DNA of 64,000 nucleotides from an uncultured Roseburia sp. (GTDB lineage Bacteria > Bacillota > Clostridia > Lachnospirales > Lachnospiraceae), in contig CANSSP010000015.1 in the NCBI GenBank assembly GCA_947649645.1, forward strand, positions 1 through 64,000. Direction: 5' to 3'. Made by a program: the position numbers and the translations under genes. Positions 17,897-26,794 of this stretch are shown here, piece by piece (the stretch's first letter is position 1; each line of letters begins with the position of its first letter). The notes beneath the pieces were generated by a model, which worked only from the letters and a program-made list of their open reading frames with translations, searched no databases and was not told the origin of the DNA.

Positions 17897-17928
17897 CCAG
17901 ATCACTTCTCTCTCTATTTGATATCGTT

Positions 17929-17957
17929 ATTATAATAACAAAATACCATAAAAGCAA
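17929..17957 (-). promoter_or_regulatory. promoter of the rhomboid gene
   Basis: TTGCTT (17957-17952), 17-base spacer, TATAAT (17934-17929) on the minus strand, in the 68-base gap after the FHA gene. Confidence 0.8.
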
Positions 17958-17973
17958 ATCAGAATATTTTACT

Positions 17974-19128
17974 TTAAATAAACCGAAACTTTTCGTCTGC
18001 AAAAAAAACAATTTCATTCTTCTGAAGGCTTACTCTCGTCCTGCAGTTCAATAAATTTCCACCAACATGAGTTCCATTCGCAGAATTTAGGTCTTCTATA
18101 AAATAAACATCTTCTACTCTGGTTATTCGCGCATGTTTCCGACTCACGGTACTGCTCCGGATACATCCGTCACATAAATCTCCGCTGCCGATCAGATAAG
18201 GCACATCCGATATTTCTAAGTCGGCGCACATTCCGTTTCCTTCATACCGCAGAATTCCCTCAGCCGGTCTGGTAAGATCTGACAGAAGCACTGTCTGCTC
18301 TGAAACCGGGACCTCTTCTTCCTCTTCTGGCTCAAACAGAAAGGTTTCCCCGGCATTTCCCTTCTTCCGCGGCCTTGTAAATAATCTGTTTATAGTCACT
18401 GCTGAAAACCATTCTGAAATCTTCTTTTGCAACCGTTTATAAACGGATGTATTCACTACCAGCCTCTCTGGATCTGTCTCATTTACTGTAGTTTCCTCCA
18501 TCACAGACTCATCGTGTTCCTCTTGTTCCACAATACGTTCTTTTTCCCCAGACGTCCCCATCGCCCCTCCATCCTGTAGTTCATCTCTGGGATACGGAAA
18601 ACAGATCAGATCTCTCAGCATCCGCAGGGAAAACCCATCCCTGCCTGTACGCTCATAAAGTCCATATGCCATTTCCACCGCCGCACCATCTCTATGATCA
18701 GTTTTTGTCAGCAAAAATTCAACCCATCTTTGAAACTGCTCTGCAGTCGTTTCCTCACTCCCTGGATAATAGCAAAAGCTGATCCGTCCGGATGCCGAAT
18801 CCATAAAAATACATTCCGGGAGCAACATTATGGCATCTGATCTCAGAAGATGTGCCTCAAGCGCTTCTGCCGCCTCATAAACGCCTCTCAAAAGTCTGCA
18901 CAATAATTCTGCTTTCAATTCGTTTTTTTCCAAAACAACATCCAGTGCCTGTTTTCCCGTAATGTTAAACCAGAGACTTTTATCCCCATTCTCTTCCATT
19001 GATTCCGCAAACAAAACACAATTGATTCTGTTGTGCGCTATCATCTGCTGCTCCCATTCTTCATTCTCTGCTTTCTGTTCAACCACCATATAACTACCCA
19101 TGAGATTTCTGATATACTCAATTTTCAT
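17974..19128 (-). CDS. DUF6382 and FHA domain protein of the Tad locus
   Basis: This 384-residue cytoplasmic protein has an N-terminal DUF6382 domain (about residues 1-180) and a C-terminal FHA domain (about 300-384). An acidic linker (about 195-290) contains several Thr/Ser residues. The FHA core motifs are visible: IGSGDLCDGCIRS, then SRKHARI, then NSANGTHVGGNLL. FHA domains bind phosphothreonine, so a Ser/Thr kinase should act with it; the kinase gene at 32086 is a candidate. It overlaps the preceding TadE-like gene by 11 bases and closes the Tad operon. FHA proteins often accompany Tad genes in Clostridia. Confidence 0.9.
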   Translation of the reverse strand: MKIEYIRNLMGSYMVVEQKAENEEWEQQMIAHNRINCVLFAESMEENGDKSLWFNITGKQALDVVLEKNELKAELLCRLLRGVYEAAEALEAHLLRSDAIMLLPECIFMDSASGRISFCYYPGSEETTAEQFQRWVEFLLTKTDHRDGAAVEMAYGLYERTGRDGFSLRMLRDLICFPYPRDELQDGGAMGTSGEKERIVEQEEHDESVMEETTVNETDPERLVVNTSVYKRLQKKISEWFSAVTINRLFTRPRKKGNAGETFLFEPEEEEEVPVSEQTVLLSDLTRPAEGILRYEGNGMCADLEISDVPYLIGSGDLCDGCIRSSTVSRKHARITRVEDVYFIEDLNSANGTHVGGNLLNCRTRVSLQKNEIVFFADEKFRFI

Positions 19129-19330
19129 CTTCCATAAATTCCCCTATGTCATTCCAGATATAAAAATATTTTACCGGATCCCACTCTTTCTCTTTCAAAA
19201 TGGAGACAGACGTATCCTCATATTCCATATACAGCACAATTCCCGCTCTCATAGTCATCAGAAACAAAGACAGCACCAGAGGCAGTACAAGCGCCGCTTC
19301 CATCGTCAGACTCCCTTCTACACTTCTCAT
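19118..19330 (-). CDS. short TadE-like pseudopilin
   Basis: This 70-residue protein begins MRSVEGSLTMEAALVLPLVL, a type IV-pilin-like signal in which a small residue precedes a +5 glutamate and a hydrophobic helix (about residues 12-33). This is the TadE pattern, and the prepilin peptidase encoded just upstream should process it. The remaining 35 residues are acidic. It is much shorter than classic TadE (about 130-190 residues), so it may be a minimal minor pilin. Its start overlaps the prepilin peptidase stop by four bases and its end overlaps the FHA gene. Confidence 0.8.
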   Translation of the reverse strand: MRSVEGSLTMEAALVLPLVLSLFLMTMRAGIVLYMEYEDTSVSILKEKEWDPVKYFYIWNDIGEFMEDEN

Positions 19331-19740
19331 GCTATCATAAGCAGATATGCCGCCAACAAAAACGGCACAAACGGCATTCTCTGATTCCTTTCACTTTTTT
19401 TTATACATATCAGAAAGATTGCCGCGCCCCCCGCCAGCAGCAGCGAAAATAGAAGAAGACGTATATTTTCCCAAAATCCCAGAAAAACACCACTGACTAC
19501 GAGCACGAGCCCGTCCCCACTGCCAATACACCCTTTTCCGACCCATGCGGCGCCTAAAACCGCCAGCCCGATCATAATTCCCCCAAGACGCTCCGTCAAA
19601 TCGGGGTTTTGCCAGAAAAAACAGCACATCATGCCAGCCAGCCCTCCGACAGCAAGCACATTCAGATATACCTTTTGTTCTTTCCAATCCGTATATGCTG
19701 TTATCAAAAGTATTCCCAACAACATTATCTTTTGCACCAT
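19327..19740 (-). CDS. second prepilin peptidase (A24, TadV/CpaA-like)
   Basis: This 137-residue membrane aspartyl protease should cleave the leader peptides of Flp and TadE-type prepilins. It has the first catalytic Asp in ITAYTDWKEQKVYL near residue 17, the second in the GxGD motif GCIGSGDGLVL near 71, and about four to five membrane helices. It is one of two A24 peptidases in the operon; the other lies at its 5' end. A SD-like GGTGAAAG precedes ATG 19740. Confidence 0.88.
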   Translation of the reverse strand: MVQKIMLLGILLITAYTDWKEQKVYLNVLAVGGLAGMMCCFFWQNPDLTERLGGIMIGLAVLGAAWVGKGCIGSGDGLVLVVSGVFLGFWENIRLLLFSLLLAGGAAIFLICIKKSERNQRMPFVPFLLAAYLLMIA

Positions 19741-19771
19741 AATCTTTCACCGTTCTTCCTGCTATCCCGAC

Positions 19772-20572
19772 TTATCTCATTACTTCAACGCCACACTTAC
19801 TGCAAACCTTAAGCTGACCAGTCTCCGATTGGCGTATTCGAAAAATTGTCCGCTTTAAACCTCTACACTTCAAGTTAAAGTGATAACGATCTCCCTGTCT
19901 TGTAATATAAACCTGTTTTTGCCCGCTGTCTTTCTTCGCACATAAAGTACATTTCTGATATTTCGCTCCATTTTCATTCTGCATTATGAATACCGCCTGA
20001 ATATCTGCCTGACGCACAGATAACTTTAAATGTGTACAGTTTTCCACCAGATGGTAGACTTTACCCGTCTCGGCCACGTAAACCCACGCATCACCGCCCA
20101 ACCCTTCCTGGTCCGCTCCCCAGCCAGTCCATTTCCTGCAATCTATCCGCTGCACCATATTTATATTTAACAGTCCCAGAAGCCGCAGTGGAAACCTGAT
20201 CTGATATGCAGCTTCAAGATTGACTTCCATGCCAGAAAGATCGGACCCTGAAAGGCTGATTCCTGCGATACCACCCTTCACATATTTTTTAACCACATTC
20301 CGCTCCGCGAGTTTTTTCAGAAACAAACCCTTAACCACTGCTTTATCCACAAACTTCCCGTTTTCCGGCACCTTATTATAGTATACAGAAATCATCCTTC
20401 CTGTATCATCCAATGCTTTTTGTACCTCAAGCTGTACCTGCATCACTCTGAAAAAAAACAGTATACTCACAAAAAAGCATGCCGCCAACGGCAGAACAAC
20501 AGCCGCTTCCAATGTAAATACTCCGGAAAAACAGATGTATCGCGGTGTCTCTTTTTGAGAAGCCGAAATCAT
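19772..20572 (-). CDS. TadE-like pseudopilin with a duplicated Cys-rich C-terminus
   Basis: The N-terminal part carries a pilin-like segment, FTLEAAVVLPLAACFFVSIL, with the expected Glu and a hydrophobic helix, so it is probably a TadE-class minor pilin. The C-terminal third contains two similar units, YHLVENCTHLKL...CTLC and YHFNLKCRGLKR...CSKC. Each has one Cys about 20-40 residues before a CxxC pair, which suggests a metal site or disulphides outside the membrane. ATG 20572 (266 residues) has GGGAG upstream; GTG 20641 would add 23 residues but its site is poor. The start region lies within a 19-bp inverted repeat. Confidence 0.78.
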   Translation of the reverse strand: MISASQKETPRYICFSGVFTLEAAVVLPLAACFFVSILFFFRVMQVQLEVQKALDDTGRMISVYYNKVPENGKFVDKAVVKGLFLKKLAERNVVKKYVKGGIAGISLSGSDLSGMEVNLEAAYQIRFPLRLLGLLNINMVQRIDCRKWTGWGADQEGLGGDAWVYVAETGKVYHLVENCTHLKLSVRQADIQAVFIMQNENGAKYQKCTLCAKKDSGQKQVYITRQGDRYHFNLKCRGLKRTIFRIRQSETGQLKVCSKCGVEVMR

Positions 20573-20650
20573 AGTGCTCCCAGGGAGAGATTTTTTTATT
20601 TTTTTATTTTGATTTCTTTTTGTCTGGAAATAAAGAGACACCGCGATACA
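20536..20650. repeat. 19-bp perfect inverted repeat spanning a TadE-like gene start
   Basis: TGTATCGCGGTGTCTCTTT (20536-20554) is exactly complementary to 20632-20650, with a 77-base AT-rich loop that includes the probable ribosome binding site and start codon. One arm encodes KETPRYI of the pseudopilin. In the transcript it would form a long stem. Confidence 0.8.
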
Positions 20651-20688
20651 CCCGCCTTTCCCGATTTTTATTATTCACGGTCGGAATA

Positions 20689-22188
20689 TTATCTTCGTTC
20701 ATAGGAGAAACTTGCTCTGCATACCATTTTAATCTGCTCCATCTTTTTCCCTCCGATTGTCACAAATTCTGCAAAAAACGGCTTAGCAGCATAATGCAGG
20801 CTATAATCCATGCGACTGATCATGTAATCCATACGACAATTCTGATACCCCTGTGTACATCGGATATTCCGCTCCATCAGATTCATCGCCCGATAAGACA
20901 AATTTTTTACTTCCGACATAAATAAAAACTGCTTTAAATACTCTGTATAAGACAGTCCGTTACTACAATCCTGTGCCTTTGAAGTACGTTGAAAGGATTC
21001 TGACAGATGTTCGACATCAACTGTCCATTGCTCCCGGCTCTTAATCAATGCAATTTTGCTCCCTTGCAAAAGCGCCCTCAGATCCTGCACACTTTCCAGA
21101 TAAGCCCACGCTGCCACTACACCTGCCTGCACCACTTTTATTATAGCCGGATTTCCTGTAAATCCGGCCAGGGCAGACGCAATTACGCCAGCCTGGTTCC
21201 GCTTTACAGAATCTGCAAGAATATGTGTCACATTTGCAGCCTCGCGCAAAAGTAACAACCGCTCTAAAACAGCCTCCAGATTTTCTCTGTCACTACTTTT
21301 TCCACCAATAATATATTCCATTTCATATGCCAGTGCGTGATTGCCTGCAGGTCTGGTGTAATCTGAGAAAAAGCGTCCGAGATATTCAACTGCCAGTATC
21401 TTCTCGTACCATCCCGTTTTCTTTTCTGAATCCACTGTACCCCGTTCACATTTTCTTTCCATCAGACTATCAGAAAAATCGACTGCATTTCCCGATATGG
21501 CATTTATATCCATCACCATGACAAGCAATGGATTTTGTTTTATATTAAGTACAATATCCAACGGATTTTCCTGTGACAATGTGCTCTCTGCATTTTGATT
21601 TCCTTCGCCCGTCTGCCCCGTTTCATTCGCACATGAAGAACCGTCTCCCTCCCCTGCTTCCTTTTTTGCATCCTCAATAGCAGCCTGGGCATCCTCAACA
21701 CAATTCATTTTTGATTTGTTCTCCTCATCGGTTCCATTTTTATACTTTTCGTAAAGGAGCTGTGCGACTTCAAACGGCAGATCCTCCTTCATATTCTCTG
21801 CTATCCGATGCAGAAAAACACTTCCCTCTCCGTCTGTAAGCAGTTCATATTTCTCCGTTTCCACATCTGCAAGCTGCATTGAAAGTAAATTCCCCCCTGG
21901 CCCCCTCACAGAAAGATTTTTATCAATCCAACTTTTCAGTACACCAGAGACATATTCCATGGAAAAATCCGTTCCACCGTAAGAACCATCCAGACATAGC
22001 AAACGATAATCCTGCCATAGCAGACGCTGATACTCCGCGCCCACGGACTCCAGCCCAATCCTCGATTTCTCAACAGCATATGTCTGCAATCCTTTCACTC
22101 TCCCGGCTTCCAGCAGTGCAAACAAAAATGAAAGAATAAGTGTCAGACTAAGTGCTGCAAATATGGTTATGCTTCCCGGCTTTTTCAT
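20689..22188 (-). CDS. DUF5702 domain protein, TadG-like
   Basis: This 499-residue protein begins MKKPGSITIFAALSLTLIL, a hydrophobic N-terminal helix preceded by a glycine as in TadG-type pseudopilins, then a long exported domain. I assign it to DUF5702, which occurs in Lachnospiraceae Tad loci. The middle (about residues 165-210) is a low-complexity Glu/Gly/Asn stretch that may be a linker. Its start overlaps the Flp-like pilin stop by four bases. The role is probably structural, in or beneath the pilus. Confidence 0.82.
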   Translation of the reverse strand: MKKPGSITIFAALSLTLILSFLFALLEAGRVKGLQTYAVEKSRIGLESVGAEYQRLLWQDYRLLCLDGSYGGTDFSMEYVSGVLKSWIDKNLSVRGPGGNLLSMQLADVETEKYELLTDGEGSVFLHRIAENMKEDLPFEVAQLLYEKYKNGTDEENKSKMNCVEDAQAAIEDAKKEAGEGDGSSCANETGQTGEGNQNAESTLSQENPLDIVLNIKQNPLLVMVMDINAISGNAVDFSDSLMERKCERGTVDSEKKTGWYEKILAVEYLGRFFSDYTRPAGNHALAYEMEYIIGGKSSDRENLEAVLERLLLLREAANVTHILADSVKRNQAGVIASALAGFTGNPAIIKVVQAGVVAAWAYLESVQDLRALLQGSKIALIKSREQWTVDVEHLSESFQRTSKAQDCSNGLSYTEYLKQFLFMSEVKNLSYRAMNLMERNIRCTQGYQNCRMDYMISRMDYSLHYAAKPFFAEFVTIGGKKMEQIKMVCRASFSYERR

Positions 22189-22358
22189 TTATATATTTTT
22201 CCTGCGTTTGCATTGATCTTTGAAAATATGTTATCAACAAGCGCTGTCAGCTGCGATTTAAAAACCATAACCAGCCCGATCAGCACCACCAGAATCAATA
22301 TAATCTCCACAACTCCTACGCCATCCTCTTCTTTTATAAACTCTCGAATTCCTCTCAC
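22185..22358 (-). CDS. Flp-like major pilin, Flp1 type
   Basis: This 57-residue protein has the Flp plan: a short basic leader with glycine (IKEEDGVGVVEIILILVVL), a Glu five residues after the likely cleavage site, a hydrophobic helix of about 20 residues, and a short polar tail ending NAGKIYK. It is most likely the pilus subunit. The GTG start at 22358 is set by AAAGGAG six bases upstream; the longer open frame to 22385 lacks such a site. It lies between tadC and the DUF5702 gene. Confidence 0.85.
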   Translation of the reverse strand: MRGIREFIKEEDGVGVVEIILILVVLIGLVMVFKSQLTALVDNIFSKINANAGKIYK

Positions 22359-22388
22359 TCCGTTCTCCTTTCTGATTTTGCACATTGT

Positions 22389-23675
22389 TTACAGCTGAAA
22401 TGCCTCTATGGCAGGAACAAGCAATATCACCATTATCACACCAAGCATAAGCATCATCGGAAATAAAAGCTTCGCTGCTGCCTCTTCCCCGCATTTTTTA
22501 GCGGCATTGATGCGATTCTCATACACATTGTCAGCCTCTTTTTCCAATAAAAATGTCAGTGTTCTTCCACCTTTCCGCAAATTCTGTGCCAGAACATTCC
22601 CAAGTTTCCGATATTCCGCAAGGCCACACCGCTCTCCAAAACGCATATAAGCCCTCTCCTCTCCCACTCCACTTTCAATCTCATGGCAGGTAACCAGCAT
22701 CTCCTCATATACAGGATGGACTTTGACAGCATGCATTGACTTCTTGGTTTCATAGGCAGCCACCATCCTCTGAAACGCCCGCTGCACCGTCAGGCCTGCT
22801 CCAAGCAAAAGTGCCAGCCGGCTCACCATATCGGGGTACTCCAGTAACAGAAGACGCCCCCTCCTTTTTTGGCGTTCCTGCTCTCTGCTTCGTTCCACTG
22901 CAGGTATCAGCAGCGCCACAACACCTCCAAAAAACAGCACTTTCTCCGGCAGATATTCCCGCTCCGCTTTCCATGTGACATCATATCCCCCAATCTTCCC
23001 CGGCAGTACAAAAAACTCCTCTCCTTTCTTCTCCCCCTGCCTTTCCAGCATCTTATCCAACAGCGAAAGAAATGCCTGCTTCTCATCCAGAACTGGTGGA
23101 AAAATCCGAAAATAAAACTCCATACTACAACCGGATGTCCCACACGCCAGCCAGACAACTGCCTGCACCAGTTCCCCATCCACCGCAAGCCTTTCAGCAA
23201 TAATGTTTCCGGAGTAATCAATTACATCGTAATTTCCAAACCTCCATTCCGCCTCCACTATTCCGTCCTGATAACTTTCTCTGATCAGAACTTTTTCTCT
23301 GATACAGTCCGTCGAAGCATTTTCTCCCGGAAATTCCTCCTCAATTTCTTTCCTCGCCGCTGCCAGATATTCCTCCTCCTCTTTCTTCGTCATCTTCTGC
23401 TCTGGAACTTCTAATGTATAAGAATATTGGTTTAGTAATCCATCCACAAAAAGTTCCATATTTTTCTTATAGCCTCCTTCTCCATACAAATTCCTCTTAA
23501 GCATTCCCTCATCGGTAAGTTTCTGTTCTTCTGCTCCACAGATCCCGGCCAGTCCCCCCGTCACTGCCGCTATTGCCATCACAGTCATCATTTTACCCGG
23601 CACTGTCGGCAATCTTCCCCTTCCTCCCCACCACATCACAATAAGTACCACCAATACCACCGCACATAACACCAT
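22389..23675 (-). CDS. tadC: Tad inner-membrane platform protein, TadC-like with a large insertion
   Basis: TadC-type proteins (T2SF domain) form the membrane platform of the pilus. The C-terminal part (about residues 265-428) has the T2SF pattern: PDMVSRLALLLGAGLTVQRAF, RYMRFGERCGLAEYRKLGNVLAQNLRKG and a final membrane helix, FPMMLMLGVIMVILLVPAI. The N-terminal 260 residues have two membrane segments around an acidic domain not usual in TadC, so the protein is longer than the roughly 300-residue norm. ATG 23675 follows GGAGTG. It is read after tadB and before the Flp-like pilin. Confidence 0.85.
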   Translation of the reverse strand: MVLCAVVLVVLIVMWWGGRGRLPTVPGKMMTVMAIAAVTGGLAGICGAEEQKLTDEGMLKRNLYGEGGYKKNMELFVDGLLNQYSYTLEVPEQKMTKKEEEEYLAAARKEIEEEFPGENASTDCIREKVLIRESYQDGIVEAEWRFGNYDVIDYSGNIIAERLAVDGELVQAVVWLACGTSGCSMEFYFRIFPPVLDEKQAFLSLLDKMLERQGEKKGEEFFVLPGKIGGYDVTWKAEREYLPEKVLFFGGVVALLIPAVERSREQERQKRRGRLLLLEYPDMVSRLALLLGAGLTVQRAFQRMVAAYETKKSMHAVKVHPVYEEMLVTCHEIESGVGEERAYMRFGERCGLAEYRKLGNVLAQNLRKGGRTLTFLLEKEADNVYENRINAAKKCGEEAAAKLLFPMMLMLGVIMVILLVPAIEAFQL

Positions 23676-23732
23676 GCTATTTCACTCCTGTTCTGCTGTA
23701 CAGAAACCCTTCTTTTTCTGTTTTCCACTCCC

Positions 23733-24470
23733 CTATACCCTGATATCCAGAATATGCTTTGAAAGCTTTATCGCAAGTACATATACAACCAATGCAATGC
23801 TCATAACCCCTCTCCCCAGAATACCTTCATACATTACATCCAGAAAACTTCCTGATGTCAGATTAAGATATGCCAGAATAAAAACAGGCATGAAATTCAT
23901 AATCTTTCCTTCCAGCTTCTTCCCGGAAACTACAACTGCAATCTCCCGTTCCACCTCCATTCTCTCCGTCAGTTTTCTTATTGCCGTCTGTATAATTTCC
24001 GTAAAGTCACCTCCACTACGCTTTGCAAAAGAAAATATTTCTGCAAAACTTTCCACCTCTTCGCAGCCACTTCTTTTTGCAAAATCCATCAGCCCCTTTT
24101 CCAGCGGCTCACTCATACGGACTGCCGTATTGATCTGACGCAATTCTACATATAGCAGGGAATCCTCTCCATGCAGTTCCCGCAGTTCCTTTTCTGCCTC
24201 CTTCCATGCATTTTCCATGGAATATCCCGCCAGAAGCGACGCAGAAACGGACTGTATCGCATCCTGAAATTCCATTAAAAGCCTTTCTCTGCGCTTCGCC
24301 GCCCTCATTTCCTGATAATCTTTCTTATATAACCATACAGCAGGAATCATCAGAATCATCGCATACCAGGAGCGATAAAGTAACCAGGATATTACCACCG
24401 CACCAGATCCACCTGCCGCCAGACACCAGAGCATTTCTCCCGCACTACATTCATACTTTGTGTAATCCAT
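23733..24470 (-). CDS. tadB: Tad inner-membrane platform protein, TadB-like
   Basis: This 245-residue protein has one or two N-terminal membrane helices (WLLYRSWYAMILMIPAVWLY), a cytoplasmic T2SF domain (about residues 65-190, including FQDAIQSVSASLLAGYSMENA and FAKRSGGDFTEIIQTAI), and C-terminal membrane helices. It is the partner of the TadC-like protein in the pilus platform. GGAGG precedes ATG 24470 by eight bases. It follows tadA in the usual order. Confidence 0.9.
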   Translation of the reverse strand: MDYTKYECSAGEMLWCLAAGGSGAVVISWLLYRSWYAMILMIPAVWLYKKDYQEMRAAKRRERLLMEFQDAIQSVSASLLAGYSMENAWKEAEKELRELHGEDSLLYVELRQINTAVRMSEPLEKGLMDFAKRSGCEEVESFAEIFSFAKRSGGDFTEIIQTAIRKLTERMEVEREIAVVVSGKKLEGKIMNFMPVFILAYLNLTSGSFLDVMYEGILGRGVMSIALVVYVLAIKLSKHILDIRV

Positions 24471-24528
24471 CCATTAAGCCTCCCAGACTACCTATGCTCT
24501 ACGCCTTTTCCTCTAAACGTCCTTCTCT

Positions 24529-25758
24529 TCAGTCCATTTTCATGGAAACCCCTGCCATTCTGCATTTATCTGTGTGTAAAAGCTTTCCCACAGAAACAAG
24601 CCGTCCTTTTACCACCTCCTCATTCCCAGGTTCCTCTTCAAAGCGAAATAAATCATTCAGCTGTATATTCCCCTCCTGCATCCCCATAATCTCTGTGATA
24701 TGCAAAACTTTTCTGCTTCCGTCCCGCAATCTTCCCAGATGTATCAGAATATCTATACCAGAAGCTATCTGACTGCGGATTGCCGGAAGCGGAAGTTCCA
24801 TTCCCATTAGTACCATCGTTTCCAGTCTTCCCAGCATATCCCTGCATGAGTTGGCATGACCGGTCGAAAGACTTCCGTCATGTCCGGTATTCATGGCCTG
24901 TAGCATGTCAAGCGCTTCCGCTCCCCTGCACTCTCCCACGATAATACGCTCCGGCCGCATACGCAATGCCGTCTTTATCAGATCTCTGATTGTAATAGGG
25001 ATTACTCCTTCCGTATTCACATTTCTTGTTTCCAGCCGTACCAGATCCGGTTTGTCCAAAAGCTGCAGCTCCGCCGAATCTTCTATGGTAATAATACGTT
25101 CCTCTCTTGGAATATACTGCGACAATGCATTCAGAAAGGTCGTTTTTCCCGCCCCCGTACCGCCCGAAATAAAAATATTATAACCGCATCGCACAACCGT
25201 TTTTAAAAACCGCGCCGCCTGGTCTGAAATAGAACCAAGACGAATAAGATCATCCATCCGTATCGACTGATCGGAAAACTTTCGTATGGAGACGGCAGAA
25301 CCATCGATCGAAACCGGTGAAAGTACAATATTTACTCTCGATCCATCAGACAATCTTGCATCCACAATCGGAGACGCTTCATTTACCATACGATTACTGC
25401 CTGCTACGATCTGTTGTATCACATCATCAAGTTTTTCCCGGGAAGAAAACTGTTTTTCTGATTTATAAAGTCTGCCATTCTTTTCAAAAAATATATGATC
25501 AGTTCCATTTACCAGAATTTCTGTGATCTCTTTGTCTTCCAGCATCTCCTGTAATACATCCAGTTTACGCATGGAATTAAACAAAAATTGTTCCAGTTCT
25601 CCCCTTTTTGCCAGAGTCAGCATCTTCCGACGGGAATACCCGCCAACCGCATCTTCCACGATCCGACGAACCTCTTCATCAGCAAGCTCTCTGGTAAGAT
25701 CAACTGTATCCAGAATTTCTTTCTTTAAAAGAACAAGCTCTTCCTCATGCCCTCTCAT
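24529..25758 (-). CDS. tadA: Tad pilus assembly ATPase, TadA/CpaF
   Basis: This hexameric secretion ATPase drives pilus assembly. The 409-residue protein has an N-terminal domain (about residues 1-140), Walker A FISGGTGAGKTTFLN near 195, an Asp box IITIEDSAELQL near 222, Walker B-like RPERIIVGECRGAEALDM near 265 and the His box GSLSTGHANS near 293. These are all intact, so it should be active. Its start overlaps the tadZ stop by 14 bases. Confidence 0.96.
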   Translation of the reverse strand: MRGHEEELVLLKKEILDTVDLTRELADEEVRRIVEDAVGGYSRRKMLTLAKRGELEQFLFNSMRKLDVLQEMLEDKEITEILVNGTDHIFFEKNGRLYKSEKQFSSREKLDDVIQQIVAGSNRMVNEASPIVDARLSDGSRVNIVLSPVSIDGSAVSIRKFSDQSIRMDDLIRLGSISDQAARFLKTVVRCGYNIFISGGTGAGKTTFLNALSQYIPREERIITIEDSAELQLLDKPDLVRLETRNVNTEGVIPITIRDLIKTALRMRPERIIVGECRGAEALDMLQAMNTGHDGSLSTGHANSCRDMLGRLETMVLMGMELPLPAIRSQIASGIDILIHLGRLRDGSRKVLHITEIMGMQEGNIQLNDLFRFEEEPGNEEVVKGRLVSVGKLLHTDKCRMAGVSMKMD

Positions 25759-26794
25759 AAGCTGCTCCCGTCAGATATCCTCTGACATAATCTCCAAATT
25801 CGCTCCATTGCAGCTGCCTTAAAACTCCTGTCTGACTCTGGATTCTTCTGGCCGAAAATGGAAGGTCCATTATATGAAGGCGCTCCATTATCTCATGACC
25901 CATCTCTGCCTCCAGCCAGGCAGTGTATTGTTTCATCTGACACTCAAAGAAAAAACCAGACTTCACGGGACAATAGATACAGGTACATCTCTCCAGTACC
26001 CTGGCAAATTGCCCGATTCCCTGTCCGAAATCAAGTATAACAGCGCAAAAATCTGTATTCGTCTCCACATAATCCAAAAATGCCATGCAATCTTCCAGCT
26101 TCATCTCTTTAATATTTTCCGGATTGGGAAAAGGAGGTATATAATACACTTTGTCTGTTTCGTAAATACTTCTCCAGAAAAGCTCCGATGACAGTCTGCC
26201 GTCTCTGATCCTTAAGATCAGATCTCCCAGATCATACTCTCCCGCAAGCTCAAATAATTGCTGAAAACCCGAAAACTCCATCAGATTCACATACAGGACT
26301 TTCTGTTTCTCCGACAAGAAAGCGGCGTATACCATAGAAAATGGCATCTGCATCTCATGACATACCGGAGAATATACACCGATTACCTCCATTTTGGGCA
26401 ACATCCCCCGCCATCGCGCTGATGCTCGTTTTCCTTCTGCCAATGCGTGCATTTCATGCAGAATATTCTCCATCGACTGGTATCGGAATACGCCCACTAT
26501 TTCTGTATCCGTATTCCAGGAACAGGACGCCTCCTCTGTAATCGTGCCGGAAACTGTATCCTGCAGCAAAATGATCCGCACATGTCGCTTTTGTACTTCC
26601 TCCCTCACCCCTTCAAAACCATGGCCGAGAAGTATCAGATCAAATACCCCTTCTCCAAATTGTTCCAGGAACAATCCGGGCCTGGAAAATGAATGAACAG
26701 CAAATCTCCCTGCATTGTGCTCCATAAGATATGTGACAAATCTGCTACGATACCCATCTTCCGTATCACAGACTGCCACCACAAATTTACGCAA
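25745..26794 (-). CDS. TadZ/CpaE-like localisation protein with degenerate P-loop
   Basis: TadZ proteins place the Tad machine in the cell. The product has an N-terminal receiver-like domain (about residues 1-115) and a C-terminal MinD-like fold (about 130-349). The position of the P-loop reads IGVYSPVCHEMQMPFSM, which lacks the Gly-Lys-Thr signature, so nucleotide binding is doubtful. TTG 26794 has GGGGGTG upstream; a longer frame starts at 26815. It overlaps the first prepilin peptidase and tadA on either side. Confidence 0.82.
   Translation of the reverse strand: MRKFVVAVCDTEDGYRSRFVTYLMEHNAGRFAVHSFSRPGLFLEQFGEGVFDLILLGHGFEGVREEVQKRHVRIILLQDTVSGTITEEASCSWNTDTEIVGVFRYQSMENILHEMHALAEGKRASARWRGMLPKMEVIGVYSPVCHEMQMPFSMVYAAFLSEKQKVLYVNLMEFSGFQQLFELAGEYDLGDLILRIRDGRLSSELFWRSIYETDKVYYIPPFPNPENIKEMKLEDCMAFLDYVETNTDFCAVILDFGQGIGQFARVLERCTCIYCPVKSGFFFECQMKQYTAWLEAEMGHEIMERLHIMDLPFSARRIQSQTGVLRQLQWSEFGDYVRGYLTGAAYERA

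Noticed and set aside
19391-19750. 119-residue minus-strand frame overlapping the second prepilin peptidase
   Set aside because: It is an alternative frame of the peptidase gene; only the 19327-19740 frame carries the A24 aspartates and membrane helices.
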